From the NCBI GenBank assembly GCA_002840635.1, contig PHBN01000017.1, forward strand, positions 1-33,319: a stretch of 33,319 nucleotides of DNA, given 5' to 3'. Below, in pieces: positions 1-9,126 of this stretch; position 1 is the first letter of the stretch; each line of letters starts with the position of its first letter. Made by a program: the position numbers and the translations under genes. Under the pieces are notes generated by a model that was not told the DNA's origin, ran no database searches, and worked only from the letters and a program-made list of their open reading frames with translations. This DNA comes from Deltaproteobacteria bacterium HGW-Deltaproteobacteria-1 (GTDB lineage Bacteria > Desulfobacterota > Syntrophia > Syntrophales > Smithellaceae).

Positions 1-1
1 G

Positions 2-1558
2 GACGAAGCCATCCTGGTAAATGATGGCGATACCTATCTGAGAATAGGAAGACTCTTTGAGACGATGTCTACGGATCAGGCTGTGACGGCCGGAGGTCTC
101 GGCAGAGACGGTAAGGACGCCACCAATGACGTTACCTATATGCTGCTCGATATTTGCGAACTGCAACCTTACGCCTGTAACATGACGGCAAGGATTCATA
201 AGAACAGCCCTATCCAATATCTGGACAGGCTGGCAGAGGTATATATCAACGGTGCACCCATGCCTGCCTTGTACAACGATGAAATTTACCTGGAGACTTT
301 GAAAAAGCATTATCCCGCAACCCCCGTGGAGGATGCAAGAAATTACGCGGTAATCGGATGCGTTGAACCCAATGTGTCTGATGATCATTTTGGCAATACC
401 GACTGCGCCAATGTGAACGTTGCCCTACCTTTCCTGCAGGCCCTCAAAGGCGAAGAAGACGATTTGTGGAACATCGGCCTGGTCGATCAACTGGAGAAAA
501 TGACCACTAAGTTTTTTGAATACAACTGCCGCAGGGATAATAAATTTTCCAAATATGTCCTCTCGAAATACATGATCGCCCGGAAACGGTTCAAAAAGAA
601 AAAGACTGCCGCACCCAGGCCCCCCGCAAACATGGATGAGTTACTTCAGCGCTTCCAGGCGCGTTTGAATCATCTGACCAACTCCATCCTGGCCGATCAC
701 CAGAATATTGAGAAGGTGATTCGTGAAAGCTTTACAACGCCCCTTTCATCCTCACTTTCCAAGGGTTGTATTGAAAGCGGAAAGGACCTGTGCGAAGGCG
801 GCGCGACGATCAACAGCAGCGGCATTCAGGCGGTGGGCATTACGGACGTCGCGGATTCTTTATTTGCCATTGACGAAGTAGTCTACAAGAAGAACCTGTA
901 TTCCATCCATGACGTCATCGACGCCATCAACAACAACTTTGAGGGGGAATATTATCAGCAGGTAAGATCGGCATTACTCGAGGTCCCGAAATTCGGTCAT
1001 GACGGTTCGCATGAAGCCGTTGTTTGGGTAAACAAAACACTGCAGATTTACGTCAACGCATTGAACTCGGTTGCGAACTGTCCAAGAGGCGGTATCTATA
1101 CCGCGGGATATTATGCCCTGAATGTCAACGATGTCTACGGAGCAAAAACGCCTGCCTTGCCTTCAGGCAGATTGAGCGGCGTTTCTCTTGCCAACAGTAT
1201 CACTCCTCATTATGGAATGCAGATGACGGATTTATTGTCGTCCCTGAATGCTGTTGCCGGTGTTGATTTTGCAACCTATGCGCCCAACGGTACTACGGTT
1301 ACCTTCACGGTTGACTCAGCGCTGTTTCAAGGTCCGGACGGAGTCAGAAACCTCTCGGGTGTAATCAGTACGTACTTTGATAAAGGCGGTATGCAGTTCC
1401 AGCCAAACGTCATTGACAGACAAATTTTACTCGACGCATACGACCATCCGGGAAAATACCCACACCTGCTGGTTCGTGTTGCCGGCTACTGTTCATACTT
1501 CAATGACCTTTCCGATGATCTGAAAAAGATCATCATAAACAGAACCTGTTATCGTTAG
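2..1558 (+). CDS. Glycyl radical enzyme, pyruvate formate-lyase-like (3' part)
   Basis: The reading frame is open to the window edge, so the ORF-track ATG at 65 is internal and the gene is cut at its 5' end. Two hallmarks are visible. GCVEP near track residue 99 carries the active-site cysteine, and the Cys-Val-Glu context is typical of glycyl radical dehydratases/C-C or C-N lyases rather than classical PFL, which has adjacent cysteines. RVAGYCSYF near residue 474 carries the radical glycine close to the C-terminus. The Cys-to-Gly distance of about 375 residues fits an undamaged catalytic domain. A basic, proline-containing stretch (RKRFKKKK then APRPP) lies about 75 residues after the Cys. 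The substrate cannot be told from this part. An activating radical SAM enzyme is required and is not in the window, so it presumably lies upstream. Confidence 0.9.
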   Translation, partial: DEAILVNDGDTYLRIGRLFETMSTDQAVTAGGLGRDGKDATNDVTYMLLDICELQPYACNMTARIHKNSPIQYLDRLAEVYINGAPMPALYNDEIYLETLKKHYPATPVEDARNYAVIGCVEPNVSDDHFGNTDCANVNVALPFLQALKGEEDDLWNIGLVDQLEKMTTKFFEYNCRRDNKFSKYVLSKYMIARKRFKKKKTAAPRPPANMDELLQRFQARLNHLTNSILADHQNIEKVIRESFTTPLSSSLSKGCIESGKDLCEGGATINSSGIQAVGITDVADSLFAIDEVVYKKNLYSIHDVIDAINNNFEGEYYQQVRSALLEVPKFGHDGSHEAVVWVNKTLQIYVNALNSVANCPRGGIYTAGYYALNVNDVYGAKTPALPSGRLSGVSLANSITPHYGMQMTDLLSSLNAVAGVDFATYAPNGTTVTFTVDSALFQGPDGVRNLSGVISTYFDKGGMQFQPNVIDRQILLDAYDHPGKYPHLLVRVAGYCSYFNDLSDDLKKIIINRTCYR

Positions 1559-1731
1559 GCCCGGGTTTTGTTTCCACGAGATTTAATCCGTCAATAGTTT
1601 GATCACTTCACCGGGTTAATTTAATGATTCCAAACCCGCCTCAAAAGACTCATTATCAAAGACGGCTTTAGCTAAAAACAGGGGGTCAAAACAACTCCGT
1701 TTGCTTTAGGATTCACACCACTTGATTGCCG

Positions 1732-1760
1732 TTGACATAAGGGGCTGTAAGTCTTATAAT
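1732..1760 (+). promoter_or_regulatory. Consensus sigma-70 promoter of the V-ATPase operon
   Basis: TTGACA at 1732-1737 and TATAAT at 1755-1760 are separated by exactly 17 nt, a full consensus match. It is the only strong promoter seen ahead of the ATPase genes. Transcription would begin near 1767, leaving a leader of about 125 nt before the first confident start codon at 1893. It also lies inside the ORF-track call at 1722, which argues against that start. The rest of 1559-1892 shows no other gene. Confidence 0.8.
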
Positions 1761-1892
1761 ATATTTAAGAAAGTAAATTATTACCAGCAAGCACAATTTC
1801 AAACTCTATCGGGACGTCTTGCATCCGGGTTTATTCAAACTGTACGGGAAGAAACTTTCAACAATCACTTAATCAGGTCATGGGTGGCAGGT

Positions 1893-2210
1893 ATGGATGA
1901 AGTGATCACCCGGATTGTCGAAATTGAAAGTCAATGCTCGGTTGATATCGAGCATGCCCAACTTGAGTACGCAAAGAATATTGAAGACCACAAACGTATC
2001 CTGGAAGAAAGAAAAACCAGGGAATTCGCCAAGATCATCGCCGCAGAAAACACCAGACTGACACAATCTATTGAGGAAGCAAAAAGGCAAACCGAGGCCA
2101 CTTCTGCTGCTTTTCGGAAGGACAGCGAAAGTCTTTTCCAGGACCCGGTCCTGAATGAAACAATCAAAGAAGATATCATTTCCATTCTGCTTATGGACCA
2201 GGAACGATGA
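1893..2210 (+). CDS. V-type ATPase peripheral-stalk subunit G/H-like
   Basis: A protein of about 105 residues rich in Glu, Lys, Ala and Arg from residue 1 to about 80, predicted to be one long coiled coil, as in the AtpG/AhaH peripheral stalk that pairs with subunit E. The ORF track starts at 1722, but that start is upstream of the -35/-10 promoter at 1732-1760 and would add about 57 residues unlike the family. The ATG at 1893 gives the expected length, although its ribosome binding site is weak. The stop overlaps the start of subunit C by 4 bp (ATGA), indicating translational coupling. Family assignment rests on length, composition and position in the operon rather than on a specific motif. 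Confidence 0.7.
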   Translation: MDEVITRIVEIESQCSVDIEHAQLEYAKNIEDHKRILEERKTREFAKIIAAENTRLTQSIEEAKRQTEATSAAFRKDSESLFQDPVLNETIKEDIISILLMDQER

Positions 2211-3067
2211 GAAATTATGCTGACGCTGATAATCTCCACGCGAGGATTTACGCCATGAGAGGCCGCCTTCTCTCGCTCAATGATTATGCCTCCATATCCA
2301 GGGAGCAGGTTTCTGATAAAATTTTTGGAAATAGGAATATGATAGAAGCCAAGGAGATACTTTTTCGGGAGCAGATAGCCCCTGTTCTTTCGCTTGTCGA
2401 GGCCTACGACAAATATGCCGCTCTTTTTCTGGCTTACCTTCGTCAATATGAAGCGCACAACGTAAAACTTCTCCTCGCCAGGGCATTAGGAAAAGAAAGC
2501 CTGGATCAGTGGTATGATATTGGCCCCTTTGCTACCTTGAACAAAGATCTTCTTACTAAAAATCTATCGCTCGATGAAATAAAATCGCTTCTGGCCGACA
2601 CGTATCTCGGCCAGGCCAAAAAAGAATTTCAGGAGATGATGATCAGGCGGATTGCCGTGCTATCGGTGATCTGGTCCTACAGGCTTCGTGGATACTATCG
2701 TTTTCATGATGAACAGGTTCGTTCTTCTCTGAAGAAATTCCATGACCTCTTCGGCGGTCATGTAGAACCTCAGATGCGGATAGTGGAGGATGCTTTAAAC
2801 CGGCGCATAGAACAATTACAAAAAAGCGGCGCGCAGAAACCATCCATCGTGGATATAGAGCGTCATATTGAGCAGGATTATTACGTCTGGGTTTCGTCCC
2901 AGTTTCACAGGGATTTCCACTCCATATATTGTGTGATTGCCTATCTGTGGCTCCTCTTCTATCAAATACGTAATCTGTTTCGCATAAGGCAGGCATCATC
3001 CATCTCGCCCGTTTTCATGATCAAGATTCTAAAATGGACACCGGACTTCAGGATGAGGAAGCCCTGA
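2207..3067 (+). CDS. atpC: V-type ATPase subunit C (AC39/d-like), C-terminus lost
   Basis: Central-stalk subunit C caps the membrane rotor and couples it to the D/F shaft. The all-alpha sequence with IEAKEIL, YDKYAALF and a late AYLWLLFYQIRNLFRI segment matches the end of the V-ATPase_C/AC39 domain, where the family has an AYL...E/QIRNL motif about 20-25 residues from the C-terminus. After IRNLFRI (near 2986) the reading frame leaves the family and runs through about 27 unrelated residues to 3067. In another frame, KAGIIHLARF appears immediately afterwards, and that is typical of the N-terminal region of subunit I. The genuine end of this gene and the genuine start of subunit I therefore seem to be missing. 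Start ATG at 2207 overlaps the previous stop. Confidence 0.8.
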   Translation: MRNYADADNLHARIYAMRGRLLSLNDYASISREQVSDKIFGNRNMIEAKEILFREQIAPVLSLVEAYDKYAALFLAYLRQYEAHNVKLLLARALGKESLDQWYDIGPFATLNKDLLTKNLSLDEIKSLLADTYLGQAKKEFQEMMIRRIAVLSVIWSYRLRGYYRFHDEQVRSSLKKFHDLFGGHVEPQMRIVEDALNRRIEQLQKSGAQKPSIVDIERHIEQDYYVWVSSQFHRDFHSIYCVIAYLWLLFYQIRNLFRIRQASSISPVFMIKILKWTPDFRMRKP

Positions 3068-3738
3068 CCCGGGAGATTATATCGGGCACTGAGTATGCAC
3101 TCAATGCCTTGCTTATCCAGCCGGAAGCGGCCGATGTGACCAGGAAGACCATCGATAATCGTTCGGATGCTGCGTTTGTCTCCGGAACGAAAAAAGTCAT
3201 AGAGCGCGCAGTGAGACTGCGGTCCATGATTCGATCGGCAACAGATGAGGTTGACCGGCAAATCGAATATGGTGATGCCTTGTATCAGATGGGCATTGAT
3301 CCCGGAATGATTAAAAAAGCAAGACTCGTGAAGCCGGTTTTTGGTACGGTGGACAATGCCGTTTGGGATGTTCCCTCTGACGAGCGTTTTATGCTGACCA
3401 AGAGGGGAAACCTTGTGTTTGGCCTTGCTCTACCGGTCAATTATCCCGCAATGCTCCAATTCCTGAAAGGCTACGGGTTTGCCGACACATCCGCAGATGT
3501 CCGCGATGTCCCTCTGGAACGTCTGAAAAAACGGGCAAAGAGCCTGAGGCGTCGTCATGACGTAATTGATGACTACATCAATCGTCTGAAGGAAGAAAAA
3601 GGCCAGACTATCAAACAACTGAGCAGCACTTACCGTGGCTATGAAGAGATACTCAAGGCCATGCGCATGTCCCTCTTTTCTGCCAGGGCGATGTTTATTA
3701 CGGGGTGGATGGATATGAGGGAGCCCCGGTGCGCCTGA
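2974..3738 (+). pseudogene. atpI: V-type ATPase subunit I, N-terminal cytoplasmic part (start and linker missing)
   Basis: Subunit I (the a-subunit homologue) forms the stator and half of the ion path. This stretch is its N-terminal cytoplasmic arm: coiled-coil segments around LRRRHDVIDDYINRLKEEKG and an ending FSARAMFITGWMD that matches the family's ...F.l.GWv motif before the membrane domain. The open frame begins after a stop at 2971-2973 and shows family-like residues (KAGIIHLARF) before the first ATG at 3034, with no start codon in between, so the true N-terminus is absent. The frame ends at 3738 after six nonsense residues. The membrane domain continues in another frame (3705-4715). About 40-50 residues of the usual linker are not found between the two parts. 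Confidence 0.8.
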
Positions 3739-4715
3739 TGAATATCAGACTGTTCAAGCCTTTCGAGCTTCTGGTGAAAACCATGGGCATGCCGTCCAAC
3801 AGCGAGATTGATCCCACACCGCTTACGGCCATTACCTTTATCCTCATGTTCGGCCTGATGTTTGGCGATCTCGGTCAGGGATTGGTGCTCATGCTGTGTG
3901 GCTTGATATTGAGAAAGGTCGGCAAAAAGAAATTTCAGGAAGATTTGATGCAGGCGGGCGGAATCCTGATGGTCTGCGGCTTTTCCGCATCTCTTTTTGG
4001 GTTGCTTTACGGCAGCCTTTTTTCCAGTGAACATATTATCCCTGCGCTGTGGTTTCATCCCTCCGCGCACATTATGAAATTGTTTGCCACAACCATCCTG
4101 ATGGGAGTGGTGTTTATCGCGGTAGGCCTGTGTATTAATATACTCAATAGTTTTCTTAATTCGGATTATACCGAAGCCCTTTTTGAGAAGCGAGGGCTGG
4201 CCATCCTGGTCCTCTATACCGCCATTGTGGTTTTTGCTTTAAATTACCAGAGGACCGGTCAGATGCCCACATTATGGGCCATCAGCGCTTTCATCTTCTT
4301 TCCTCTTATTCTTTTTTCACTGCGGGGGGTGCTGGGGTCTGTGCTTTTTCAGAAAGGAAAACCGCACAGCATTTCAGAATACATCATCGAAACCGTCATG
4401 GACATTGTAGAGATTGCCCTAGGCCTCTTCGCCAATACAATTTCATTTATCAGAGTAGGCGCTTTTGCACTTTCCCATGCAGGCTTAAGCATTGTAACGT
4501 ATACGCTTGCCGGCATGGTTGACCCCGCCATGAAATCCCTGGGCGCTCTCATCATTATTGTTTTCGGGAATATTTTTATTATCGGTTTCGAAGGTCTGAT
4601 TTGTGGAATTCAATCCATGCGTCTTGAATACTATGAGTTTTTCGGAAAGTTTTTTAAAGGGGACGGGGTTGTTTTTAGCCCGTTCACCTTAAAGGCAAAA
4701 GCATCGGAGGTGTAA
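3705..4715 (+). pseudogene. atpI: V-type ATPase subunit I, membrane part
   Basis: Continuation of subunit I in a shifted frame. It opens with EGAPVRLMN, then RLFKPFELLV and EIDPTPLTA, the conserved entry to the membrane domain, followed by about seven or eight hydrophobic helices including FGLMFGDLGQGL and the SFIRVGAFALSHAGL helix. The latter carries the essential arginine that faces the rotor carboxylate. The C-terminus (FFKGDGVVFSPFTLKA) is of normal type. The track's GTG start at 3705 is not a real initiation site; it is only where the frame opens. It ends 1 nt before the start of atpK, with GGAGG overlapping its last codons. Confidence 0.85.
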
Positions 4716-4716
4716 G

Positions 4717-5049
4717 ATGACCAAGGATAAGCTGTCAGCGTATTTAGTATGGGCAATACTCATTGGTGTCATGTGGTTCCTTAACCCGACTGCAATTCTT
4801 GCCGCCGAGGGCGCCCCGGTCAAAGAAGGAGCGGACTGGATGGGCTTGGCTTACCTTAGCGCGGGGTTGGCTGTGGGTCTCGCCTGTATTGCCAGCAGCA
4901 TTGCCGTAGCGCGAATCGGTTCTGCGGCGATTGGAGCGGTAAGTGAGAAACCGGAGCTCATGGGGAGAACCCTGGTCTTTCTGGGCTTGGCCGAAGGTAT
5001 TGCTATTTACGGCCTGATCATTGCCATCATGATCCTGAATAAATTGTAA
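4717..5049 (+). CDS. atpK: V-type ATPase subunit K (rotor ring, c-like)
   Basis: Proteolipid that forms the membrane rotor. The first 30 residues are hydrophobic and end in ILAAEGA, resembling a cleavable signal as in some bacterial K subunits. One helical hairpin follows: LSAGLAVGLACIASSIAVA, a polar loop SEKPELMG, and LVFLGLAEGIAIYGLIIAIM. The Glu in LAEGIAIYG is the ion-carrying carboxylate. The single hairpin (110 residues in total) is of the small c type, not the duplicated 16-kDa form. The first helix lacks the Gln seen in well-known Na+-binding K subunits, which weakly favours protons. RBS GGAGG sits 6 nt before ATG. Confidence 0.92.
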   Translation: MTKDKLSAYLVWAILIGVMWFLNPTAILAAEGAPVKEGADWMGLAYLSAGLAVGLACIASSIAVARIGSAAIGAVSEKPELMGRTLVFLGLAEGIAIYGLIIAIMILNKL

Positions 5050-5050
5050 T

Positions 5051-5356
5051 ATGGATAAAATTTACATTATCGGGGACATGGATACAGTGAGCGCGTTTCG
5101 TCTCTCAGGGCTGGAAGGCGCGGTGGCAAGCCCGGATGTCGCCGCGGCTAAATTAGAAGAGATCATCGGAAAGAGAGATGCCGGAATCGTGCTGGTGACG
5201 AATAATCTGGCCCGGAATCTCCAGGCACGGATCACGGATATTAACCTCAATATGCCAAATCCGGTGATCATTGAAATACCCGGCATTGACGATGCAGAAG
5301 GTTTCCGCCGGTCGGCCATGAGTTATATTGCTGAGGCATTAGGGGTTTCACTGTAA
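5051..5356 (+). CDS. atpF: V-type ATPase subunit F
   Basis: A 101-residue protein with the CheY-like fold sequence pattern of V-ATPase F: KIYIIGDMDTVSAFRLSG at the N-terminus, GIVLVTNNLA in the middle and PVIIEIPGIDD before a final helix. F binds subunit D in the central stalk and modulates rotation. It starts 1 nt after the atpK stop and is followed after 9 nt by subunit E, so it is co-translated with its neighbours. Length is normal for the family and no lesion is visible. Confidence 0.9.
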   Translation: MDKIYIIGDMDTVSAFRLSGLEGAVASPDVAAAKLEEIIGKRDAGIVLVTNNLARNLQARITDINLNMPNPVIIEIPGIDDAEGFRRSAMSYIAEALGVSL

Positions 5357-5365
5357 GGGTCGAGC

Positions 5366-5998
5366 ATGTACAATACAACGTTGGAAAATTCTATCAAAGA
5401 AGAATCCGTCCGGACAATTGCTGTCATCAGGGGAAAAGGGGCTGATGAGATCCGGCGGTTGGAAGAGACTTACGCCGCAGAGCTGGAGAGTTTTCGGAAG
5501 AAGATTACGGCTGAAACGGAAGCTCGCCTCCAGCAGGAACTTTATAAAATGGAAAACAGGGCCATCCTTGAACGCAGGAAGCTCAAGCTTCTGAGTGTGG
5601 AAAATTTTATCAGCCGGACGATGGACAACGTTGTGAAAGGGCTGAGGGACAATCCACGTTACAAACCATTCCTCCTGTCGGTAGTCTCTAATGCCGTCGG
5701 ACAAATTCAGGCCGGAGTCGAAGTGAGGCTCAAGAATGAAGACCTTGCTTTGGAGCAGGACATCCGGGCGGCCATTGATATCACCGGCAGAAATCAGGGC
5801 ATTGTCATTAAGGGCGACAAAGGCATTCAGTGGGGCGGTTGCCTTGTCCTGGATGATGCGCAAGGACGAATCTTCAACCATACGATGGAAAGAATATACT
5901 TTCGGAAGTCTCTGCTGATCCGTCAAAAGGTCATGCAGATTTTGCTGGACCATTCCGGGAATGGCAAAAAGCAGGGTCCCCCCGCGGCTGGAGCGTAA
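5366..5998 (+). CDS. atpE: V-type ATPase subunit E
   Basis: Peripheral-stalk subunit of 210 residues. The first about 75 residues are a charged coiled coil ([14 protein letters not shown]-type heptads), followed by a globular C-terminal domain with the family-like [21 protein letters not shown] segment, in which a Gly-Gly precedes a beta strand and I.N.T. It partners the G/H subunit at 1893 and anchors the A3B3 head to subunit I. The C-terminal tail [13 protein letters not shown] is low in complexity. Located 9 nt after atpF. Confidence 0.85.
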   Translation: MYNTTLENSIKEESVRTIAVIRGKGADEIRRLEETYAAELESFRKKITAETEARLQQELYKMENRAILERRKLKLLSVENFISRTMDNVVKGLRDNPRYKPFLLSVVSNAVGQIQAGVEVRLKNEDLALEQDIRAAIDITGRNQGIVIKGDKGIQWGGCLVLDDAQGRIFNHTMERIYFRKSLLIRQKVMQILLDHSGNGKKQGPPAAGA

Positions 5999-6007
5999 GG
6001 AGCAAAC

Positions 6008-7780
6008 GTGGACGAGATATTGACAGGAAAGGTGATCGCGGTGAACGGCCCGATTGTCAAGGCAGTTTGGCTTTCCGGCATCAGAATGTTCGACATCGCC
6101 GAGGTCGGGCCTGACCGTCTCATTGGCGAAGTGATCAGGCTTGCAGAGGATATCACCATCATTCAGGTGTATGAAGACAACACGGGCCTGAAGCCGGGCG
6201 ACGAGGTGATCTCGTATGGACGTCCGCTTTCCGTCCTTTTGGGACCGGGGCTTATCGCCAATATTTATGATGGTATTCAACGTCCCCTCGTCGGCATCTC
6301 CGAGGTGTGCGGAAGTTATATCAAGAAAGGCATAAAACTCTCGCCGCTGGATATCCTTAAAAAATGGGAATTTCAGTCGCTGGCCAAAGCCGGGATGGAC
6401 GTGAAGGAAGGAACTCTGCTGGGAGAGATCCGGGAAAGCCCGCTTGTTTTGCACCGGGTGCTCGTCCCCCCCGGGATTTCCGGAAAATTGGCCAGCATTG
6501 CCGATTCCGGGGCATACACGATTGAAGACGATGTCTATACGGTGGAGATGGGGGCTGGTGTATACAACGGGAAGCTTGCTGCCTATTGGCCGGTGCGCAA
6601 ACCGCGGCCCAGCCAAAGCAGGAAGAAACCTTTCATACCCCTGATCACAGGCCAGAGAGTCATCGACACATTTTTTCCCATAGCCCGTGGGGGAACGGCG
6701 GCCATCCCCGGCGGTTTTGGCACGGGGAAGACCATGACACAACACGCCCTGGCGAAATGGTGCAATGCGGATATCATTGTCTACATTGGTTGCGGTGAAC
6801 GCGGCAATGAGATGACGGATGTTTTGACAGACTTTCCGAAACTCGTCGATGAAAGAAATGGCAGGCCACTGATCGAGCGGACCGTCATGATTGCCAATAC
6901 ATCCAACATGCCGGTGCCCGCCCGTGAAGTCAGCATTTACACCGGTGTAACCATTGCGGAATACTACCGTGATATGGGATACAGCGTAGCAGTCATGGCC
7001 GACTCTACCTCGCGCTGGGCGGAAGCCCTGCGGGAACTTTCCAGCCGCCTAGGCGACATGCCGGCCGAGGAGGGATTTCCACCCTACCTCGGCACCCGAT
7101 TGGCCGAGTTCTATGAGAGAGCCGGTTTCGTCGAAACGCTGTCAGGTCGGGACGGTGACATCACCATTATCGGCGCGGTCTCTCCTCCCGGCGGGGATTT
7201 CTCGGAACCGGTCACCCAACACACATCACGGTTTGTGAGGTGCTTCTGGGCACTGGATAAGACGCTGGCCGATGCGAGGCACTATCCATCCATCAGCTGG
7301 ATCGACAGCTATACCGAATACCTCACCGACATTGAGGATTGGTGGAAAAATATTGATTCTGAATGGCTGAACACAAGAAATGAAGTGATGAATATTCTGC
7401 TGGAAGACCATCGGCTTGAGCAGGTGGTGAAATTGGTCGGAAGTGATGCACTTCCGCCGGCTGAGCAGTACATTCTCTTCTGTGCCGAAATGATCAAGAA
7501 CGCTTTTCTGCAGCAGAACTCTTTCGATCCACAGGACAAGTTCTGCAGTCCGGAGAAGCAGCTCAAGCTCCTCAAAGGCCTGCTGTATTTATACAAAAAG
7601 GGTCTGGAACAGGTGCGTGCCGGTGTGAGTGTCAAGGAGATTGCGGCGCTCGATGTTGTCTCAGAAATTGTGCGGCTCAAATCTGAAATTCCGAACACGG
7701 AACTTGCAAAAATCGACACGTACATGAAAAGGCTGGAACAGGCACTTGCCGCGCTCCAATCATCGTCGCGAGGGGTATAA
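6008..7780 (+). CDS. atpA: V-type ATPase catalytic subunit A
   Basis: Catalytic nucleotide-binding subunit of the head, 590 residues, normal length. The start is GTG with AAGGAGC just upstream. Domains in order: N-terminal beta barrel (GKVIAVNGPIVKA), the bulge domain characteristic of A subunits (residues about 115-190, GVYNGKLAAYWPVRKPRP), then the ATPase core with Walker A GGFGTGKTMTQ near residue 236, IYIGCGERGNEMTDVL, and the Walker B-region AVMADSTSRWAEALRE followed by RLGDMPAEEGFPPYLG. The C-terminal helical domain is complete. It is undamaged, in contrast to subunits C, I and B. Its stop is 1 nt before the subunit B start. Confidence 0.95.
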   Translation: MDEILTGKVIAVNGPIVKAVWLSGIRMFDIAEVGPDRLIGEVIRLAEDITIIQVYEDNTGLKPGDEVISYGRPLSVLLGPGLIANIYDGIQRPLVGISEVCGSYIKKGIKLSPLDILKKWEFQSLAKAGMDVKEGTLLGEIRESPLVLHRVLVPPGISGKLASIADSGAYTIEDDVYTVEMGAGVYNGKLAAYWPVRKPRPSQSRKKPFIPLITGQRVIDTFFPIARGGTAAIPGGFGTGKTMTQHALAKWCNADIIVYIGCGERGNEMTDVLTDFPKLVDERNGRPLIERTVMIANTSNMPVPAREVSIYTGVTIAEYYRDMGYSVAVMADSTSRWAEALRELSSRLGDMPAEEGFPPYLGTRLAEFYERAGFVETLSGRDGDITIIGAVSPPGGDFSEPVTQHTSRFVRCFWALDKTLADARHYPSISWIDSYTEYLTDIEDWWKNIDSEWLNTRNEVMNILLEDHRLEQVVKLVGSDALPPAEQYILFCAEMIKNAFLQQNSFDPQDKFCSPEKQLKLLKGLLYLYKKGLEQVRAGVSVKEIAALDVVSEIVRLKSEIPNTELAKIDTYMKRLEQALAALQSSSRGV

Positions 7781-7781
7781 C

Positions 7782-8219
7782 ATGTCAGCAGAAATTGAGT
7801 ACACAAACCTTTCTGGCATCTCCGGTCCGTTGATATTTGTCGATGGCGTTAAAGGTGTCGGCTACGGTGACATTGTAGAGATTCGCGACGCCTCAGGCGA
7901 GTTAAGGATTGGCCAGACGCTGGAGGTGGATGAACAACGGGCCGTAGTGCAGGTGTTTGAAGGGACAAGCGGGCTTTCGGTTCAGAAAACAAGAGTCACC
8001 TTTGTGGGAAGGGCCCTCGAGATTCCTGTGGATCGCGACATGTTGGGCAGGGTTTTTGACGGTCTCGGAAGACCCATCGATGGAGCCCCTCAAGTGATCA
8101 CGGACAGGATGATGAATGTCAACGGACTGCCGATTAATCCCTGGAGCAGAGAATATCCCAGAGACTTTATCCAAACGGGGATATCGGCGATTGATGGAAT
8201 GAATACGCTTATCCGGGGT
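7782..8219 (+). pseudogene. atpB: V-type ATPase subunit B, 5' part
   Basis: Non-catalytic head subunit B. It starts at ATG 7782 (MSAEIEYTNLSGISGPL), not the upstream TTG used by the track, with GAGGGG 7 nt before. The N-terminal barrel, RDMLGRVFDGLGRPIDG and [19 protein letters not shown] are all typical. Directly after LIRG the family has a stretch equivalent to the P-loop (QKLPIFSGSGLPHNE in many homologues). Here that stretch is absent, and the coding continues in the next frame as VAAQIARQ. The track ORF that runs on to 8597 is out-of-frame nonsense after about 8219. Confidence 0.88.
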
Positions 8220-9126
8220 TGCCGCCCAGATCGCGCGCCAGTCCCGAATCCTTACCGCCGAGGAAGAATTCACCGTTATCTTTGCCGCCATGGGCGTGAA
8301 GTTCGACGTGGCCAGGTTCTTCATCGATTCCCTGGAAGAATCGGGCGTGCTGACCCACTCCGCCATATTCTTAAGCCTTGCCGATTCGCCTTCCATCGAA
8401 CGCCTTGTCACACCTCGCACAGCACTGACGTTGGCGGAGTATCTTGCCTTCGAGGAAGGAATGCATGTTTTAGTCATCCTGACCGACATGACGAATTACT
8501 GCGAAGCGCTGCGGGAACTCTCCAGTTCGCGTGGCGAGATTCCTTCGCGGAAAGGCTATCCAGGTTATCTTTACAGCGATCTGGCTTCTGTGTATGAACG
8601 TGCCGGACGACTCAAGGGAGGTAAAGGGTCCATTACACAGGTGCCCATACTCACCATGCCGAGCGATGATATTTCCCATCCCGTGCCCGACCTGACCGGT
8701 TATATCACTGAGGGGCAAATCGTCCTGGAGCGGGCGCTTTTCAACAAGGGAATCTATCCGCCCATTGCCGGGCTGCCGTCACTATCCAGACTGATGAAAG
8801 ATGGTATCGGCGAAGGAAGAACGCGGAAGGACCATGGTCAGGTTGCCGCCCAGCTTTTTGCCTCTTATGCAAAAGTTAAGCGCATTCGGTCACTGGCGGC
8901 GATTGTCGGAGAAGAGGAGCTTTCCGAACTCGATAAAATTTATCTGAGATTTGGAACCGCGTTTGAGACGACATTCTTACGCCAGGCCTATGAGGAAAAC
9001 CGTTCCATTGAACAGACTCTCGATATCGGCTGGAGGATGCTTTCGTTGCTCCCCAGGGACGAGTTGTATCGCATCGCCCGGGAGGATATCCAGAGATACT
9101 ACATGCCGCAAGCGGAGGACGCGTAA
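8218..9126 (+). pseudogene. atpB: V-type ATPase subunit B, 3' part
   Basis: Resumes in another frame with [18 protein letters not shown], then [54 protein letters not shown] and [13 protein letters not shown], a near-textbook subunit B core and C-terminal domain. The track start ATG 8290 is internal; family-like sequence begins at about 8218. Against the usual family spacing the missing piece is about 15 residues plus 2 nt (about 47 nt), which also explains the frame change. The stop overlaps the subunit D start (TAATG). Confidence 0.88.

Noticed and set aside
1722-1892. Track start at 1722 for the first ATPase gene
   Set aside because: It lies upstream of a perfect -35/-10 pair and the extra residues do not look like a stalk subunit.
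5348-6745. Long minus-strand ORF of 465 codons
   Set aside because: It lies entirely opposite subunits E and A of the V-ATPase, which have strong family motifs; it has no recognisable features.
8205-8300. Programmed frameshifting or bypass as an explanation for the split subunit B and other split genes
   Set aside because: Conserved residues are physically absent from the DNA at the joints, so no recoding event could restore the proteins. No slippery site or stem-loop is shared by the joints.
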